DNA from: Superficieibacter sp. 1612_C1
GTDB lineage: Bacteria; Pseudomonadota; Gammaproteobacteria; Enterobacterales; Enterobacteriaceae
Direction of reading: 5' to 3'
DNA: 64,000 nt
Assembly (NCBI RefSeq): GCF_015234305.1
Contig: NZ_JADGMI010000002.1
Span: 620,001-684,000, forward strand
Shown here: positions 61,564-64,000 of the stretch, one piece after another
Numbering within the stretch: the first letter of the stretch is position 1
How the letters are laid out: the number at the start of each line of letters is the position of its first letter
Translations under genes and position numbers: made by a program
The notes under the pieces: model-generated
Seen by the model: only the letters and a program-made list of their open reading frames with translations
Databases searched by the model: none
Told to the model about the DNA's origin: nothing

Positions 61564-63147
61564 ATGAATACACGCAAACCAAAACTCGTTAACTATCTCG
61601 CTTACGGATCGGGCGACTTCCTCGGCGCGGGAACCACAGCGCTCACCGCCGCATGGCTGTTGTATTTCTACACCACTTTTTGCGGCTTAACGCCGATTGA
61701 AGCCACCTTTATTTTTGCGACCGCCAGGGTACTGGATGCGGTCGTCAGCCCGCTGATGGGCTTTTTGACCGACAACTTCGGTTCCACCTGGCTCGGCAAG
61801 CGTTTTGGCCGCCGTAAATTCTTTATTCTGCTCGGCATCCCCTGCGTCTTTAGCTATTCGCTAATGTGGGTCGGGGAGATGAGCTTCTGGTACTACCTGC
61901 TGACCTATCTCATTTTTGACGTGGTCTACACCATGATCCTGGTGCCTTATGAAACGCTGGTACCGGAGATGACCGATGACTTCAAACAGAAAACCAAATT
62001 TTCCGGCGCTCGAATTTCGATGGCGCAGATGTCGGCCATTCTTGCGTCCTTCCTGCCGGGCGTGCTGTTGACCGCATTCGGTAAAGATAATCCGATCTCT
62101 TTCTTCTACGCGAGTCTGGTGTTCTCCGTGCTCTGCGCGATCATGCTGACCCTGGTCTGGTGCTTTACCTGGGAGCGTCCGCGTGAAGCGTGGACCGAGG
62201 CAGCGCTGAGAGCGGAAGAAGAGAAACGCAGCCTGACGCTTGGACAGAGTCTGAACCGGCTGGTGATTGAGCTTTCCTCCACGCTGCGTATTAAGATCTT
62301 TCGTCAGCATCTTGGGATGTATCTTGGCGGCTACATTGCGCAGGATGTGTTTAACGCGGTGTTTACCTACTATGTGGTCTTTGTGCTAATGCAGGAAGCC
62401 TCGCTGGCCTCGAATCTGCTGGGTACAATGGCGATTTTCCAGTTCATCGCGGTGATTGCGATGATCCCGCTGTGCATCCGTTTTGGGCCTGCGCCCTCTT
62501 ACCGAATGGTTGTTGTTCTGTTCGGTCTCGCCTCGATTTCCTATGCCGTACTCTATTACGCGGGCCTCAGCGATGTTTATTCGCTGCTGCTGTTGCTTTC
62601 CGCCGTCGCCGGCCTGGGACGCGGGGGCATCAACTACGTACCGTGGAACACCTACACCTATATCGCCGACGTAGATGAAGTCATTACCGGGCAGCGTCGT
62701 GAAGGGATTTTTGCCGGGATCATGACCCTGACGCGCAAAGCCTCGCAGGCGGGTGCGGTGATGCTGGTGGGGATCATCATGCAGATGTCCGGTTTCGTCT
62801 CCGGGCAGAAAACGCAGCCGCCGGAGGTGAGTCACACCATTCTGATGATTTTAAGCGTGGGCACGATTATTGTGCTGGCCTGCGGTTTCCTGGTCTCCCT
62901 GCGCTTCAAACTGAATTTAAAAACCCACAGCGTCCTGCGTGAAGAAACCGCGAAGATGCGCGAGGCTGGACACGCGTTGCCGGAAAGCGTGACGCCGGAG
63001 GCGCGTGCGACGGTCGAAATGCTGGCGGGATTGCCCTACGACACGCTGTGGGGAAATAACAATATTGGTTATCTCAATCGTAATAAACCCGCTGCGCGTC
63101 CGCTCAGTCAGGGTGCTCCATTGAATTCGACATACAACAGAGGTTAA
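61564..63147 (+). CDS. GPH-family sugar:cation symporter
   Basis: A 527-residue transporter of the glycoside-pentoside-hexuronide (GPH) group of the major facilitator superfamily, with about 12 helices starting LAYGSGDFLGAGTTALTAAW. Loops LTDNFGSTWLGKRFGRRKFFILLG and VPYETLVPEMTDDFKQKTKFSGAR are typical of the group. A 70-residue hydrophilic C-terminal tail is longer than usual. Paired with a GH105 hydrolase four bases downstream, it probably imports unsaturated oligosaccharides from pectin or rhamnogalacturonan. Start at the ATG after AAGGGTACGGCA. Confidence 0.88.
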   Translation: MNTRKPKLVNYLAYGSGDFLGAGTTALTAAWLLYFYTTFCGLTPIEATFIFATARVLDAVVSPLMGFLTDNFGSTWLGKRFGRRKFFILLGIPCVFSYSLMWVGEMSFWYYLLTYLIFDVVYTMILVPYETLVPEMTDDFKQKTKFSGARISMAQMSAILASFLPGVLLTAFGKDNPISFFYASLVFSVLCAIMLTLVWCFTWERPREAWTEAALRAEEEKRSLTLGQSLNRLVIELSSTLRIKIFRQHLGMYLGGYIAQDVFNAVFTYYVVFVLMQEASLASNLLGTMAIFQFIAVIAMIPLCIRFGPAPSYRMVVVLFGLASISYAVLYYAGLSDVYSLLLLLSAVAGLGRGGINYVPWNTYTYIADVDEVITGQRREGIFAGIMTLTRKASQAGAVMLVGIIMQMSGFVSGQKTQPPEVSHTILMILSVGTIIVLACGFLVSLRFKLNLKTHSVLREETAKMREAGHALPESVTPEARATVEMLAGLPYDTLWGNNNIGYLNRNKPAARPLSQGAPLNSTYNRG

Positions 63148-63151
63148 GGAT

Positions 63152-64000
63152 ATGAAGGTTTGGCCTGTCAAACATAGCGCGTTACTCCGTCAGCCAGAGC
63201 GTTTTATCAGCAGGGAGGAACTTCAGGCGCTGATTCAGAAGGTCACGCACAATCTGGTCAATATTCACGATGAAAGCGGTGAATTTTTGCTGCGACTGGA
63301 TGACGGGCGGGTGATCGACACTAAGGGCTGGGCCGGATGGGAGTGGACGCACGGCGTAGGTCTGTACGGCATCTGGCAGTATTACCAACAGACGGGCGAT
63401 CTTCAGATGCGCGATATTATCGACGCCTGGTTCGCTGACCGTTTTGCCCAGGGTGCGACCACCAAAAACGTCAATACCATGGCCCCGTTCCTGACACTGG
63501 CGTATCGCTATGAGGAGAGCCATAACCCGGCATACCTGCCATGGCTGGAGACGTGGGCGGAATGGGCCATGTACGAGATGCCGCGCACCGAACACGGTGG
63601 AATGCAGCACATTACCCTCGCGGAAGAGAATCATCAGCAGATGTGGGACGACACGCTGATGATGACCGTTCTGCCGCTGGCGAAAATCGGTAAATTGCTT
63701 AATCGGCCGGAGTATGTTGAAGAGGCGACCTATCAATTCCTGCTTCATGTGCAGAACCTGATGGATCGGGAAACCGGCTTGTGGTTCCACGGCTGGAATT
63801 ATGACGGACACCATAACTTTGCTAACGCCCGCTGGGCGCGTGGCAACAGTTGGTTAACCATCGTGATCCCGGATTTCCTCGAATTGCTGGATTTGCCTGC
63901 TAACAACGCGGTGCGCCGCTATCTGGTGCAGGTCCTGAACGCGCAGATTGCCGCGCTGGCGAAATGCCAGGACGACAGCGGTCTGTGGCATACGCTGCTG
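63152..64000 (+). CDS. GH105 unsaturated glycuronyl hydrolase (partial)
   Basis: An open frame of 283 codons runs from the ATG to the window edge with no stop, so the 3' end is missing. It is a glycoside hydrolase family 105 protein, which removes unsaturated uronic acid from rhamnogalacturonan or related oligosaccharides in the cytoplasm (no signal peptide). Motifs include GWEWTHGVGLYGIWQYYQQT near residue 63, QQMWDDTLMMTVLPLAKIG with the predicted catalytic Asp, and NARWARGNSWLTIVIPDFLE. The family protein is about 370 residues, so roughly 75% is present. It follows the transporter by four bases as one operon. Confidence 0.9.
   Translation, partial: MKVWPVKHSALLRQPERFISREELQALIQKVTHNLVNIHDESGEFLLRLDDGRVIDTKGWAGWEWTHGVGLYGIWQYYQQTGDLQMRDIIDAWFADRFAQGATTKNVNTMAPFLTLAYRYEESHNPAYLPWLETWAEWAMYEMPRTEHGGMQHITLAEENHQQMWDDTLMMTVLPLAKIGKLLNRPEYVEEATYQFLLHVQNLMDRETGLWFHGWNYDGHHNFANARWARGNSWLTIVIPDFLELLDLPANNAVRRYLVQVLNAQIAALAKCQDDSGLWHTLL

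Overview
This window is chromosomal DNA from a motile member of the Enterobacteriaceae. Gene content, order and protein lengths match the E. coli/Salmonella fliA-to-flhE region closely, from fliA, sdiA, uvrYC and pgsA through the glyW-cysT-leuZ tRNAs, tyrP, ftnA, azuC, ftnB, araFGH, otsBA and flhDC to motAB, the che genes and flhBAE. It is not E. coli K-12. Several blocks absent from that locus are inserted, which fits Enterobacter, Lelliottia, Leclercia, Kosakonia or Citrobacter relatives. The species cannot be fixed from sequence inspection alone. No insertion sequence, prophage, integrase or CRISPR array was seen.

Layout. 1-4792: fliA-fliZ and the cystine uptake/D-cysteine genes tcyJ-dcyD-tcyL-tcyN. 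5075-9610: sdiA, yecF, uvrY-uvrC, pgsA. 9661-10111: a tRNA operon (Gly-GCC, Cys-GCA, Leu-UAA). 10256-19617: a five-gene yfaA-T-S-Q-P operon, which in E. coli K-12 lies elsewhere in the chromosome. 19699-23734: a Nudix hydrolase, yecA, tyrP with TyrR boxes, yecH, ftnA, yecR. 23841-28465: accessory genes for a membrane HD-GYP phosphodiesterase with a solute-binding-like sensor, an RpiB-like isomerase and a DHA2 exporter. 28570-31212: the AzuCR small-protein/RNA locus with two CRP sites, yecJ, a Dcu-type C4-dicarboxylate carrier, ftnB. 31759-39027: a DJ-1 family gene, araFGH, otsBA, uspC. 39028-45255: flhDC, a sigma-28 promoter inside flhC that would make a MotR-like sRNA, then motAB-cheAW. 45911-51143: an archaic (Csu-like) chaperone-usher pilus operon. 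51178-57519: tar-tap-cheRBYZ behind its own sigma-28 promoter. 57691-61302: flhBAE. 61564-64000: a GPH-family sugar transporter and a GH105 unsaturated glycuronyl hydrolase cut by the window end.

How it works together. Most of the window is the flagellar/chemotaxis regulon: master regulator FlhDC, sigma-28 (FliA), the FliZ switch protein, stator, chemosensory core, two receptors and the export gate. Carbon and stress genes (ara, ots, usp, ferritins) sit between the blocks. Two insertions bear on the motile-to-sessile switch: an HD-GYP c-di-GMP phosphodiesterase next to yecR, and an adhesive pilus operon placed exactly between the two chemotaxis operons.

The most interesting unit is the yfa operon. 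Reading its DUF-labelled proteins for motifs suggests an envelope system. YfaS is a large alpha-2-macroglobulin-like protein whose thioester site is replaced. YfaT carries an NlpC/P60-like Cys-His-His arrangement. YfaQ looks like a degenerate penicillin-binding transpeptidase followed by a SpoIID-like segment. This parallels the known pairing of another bacterial macroglobulin with PBP1C and has not been tested here.
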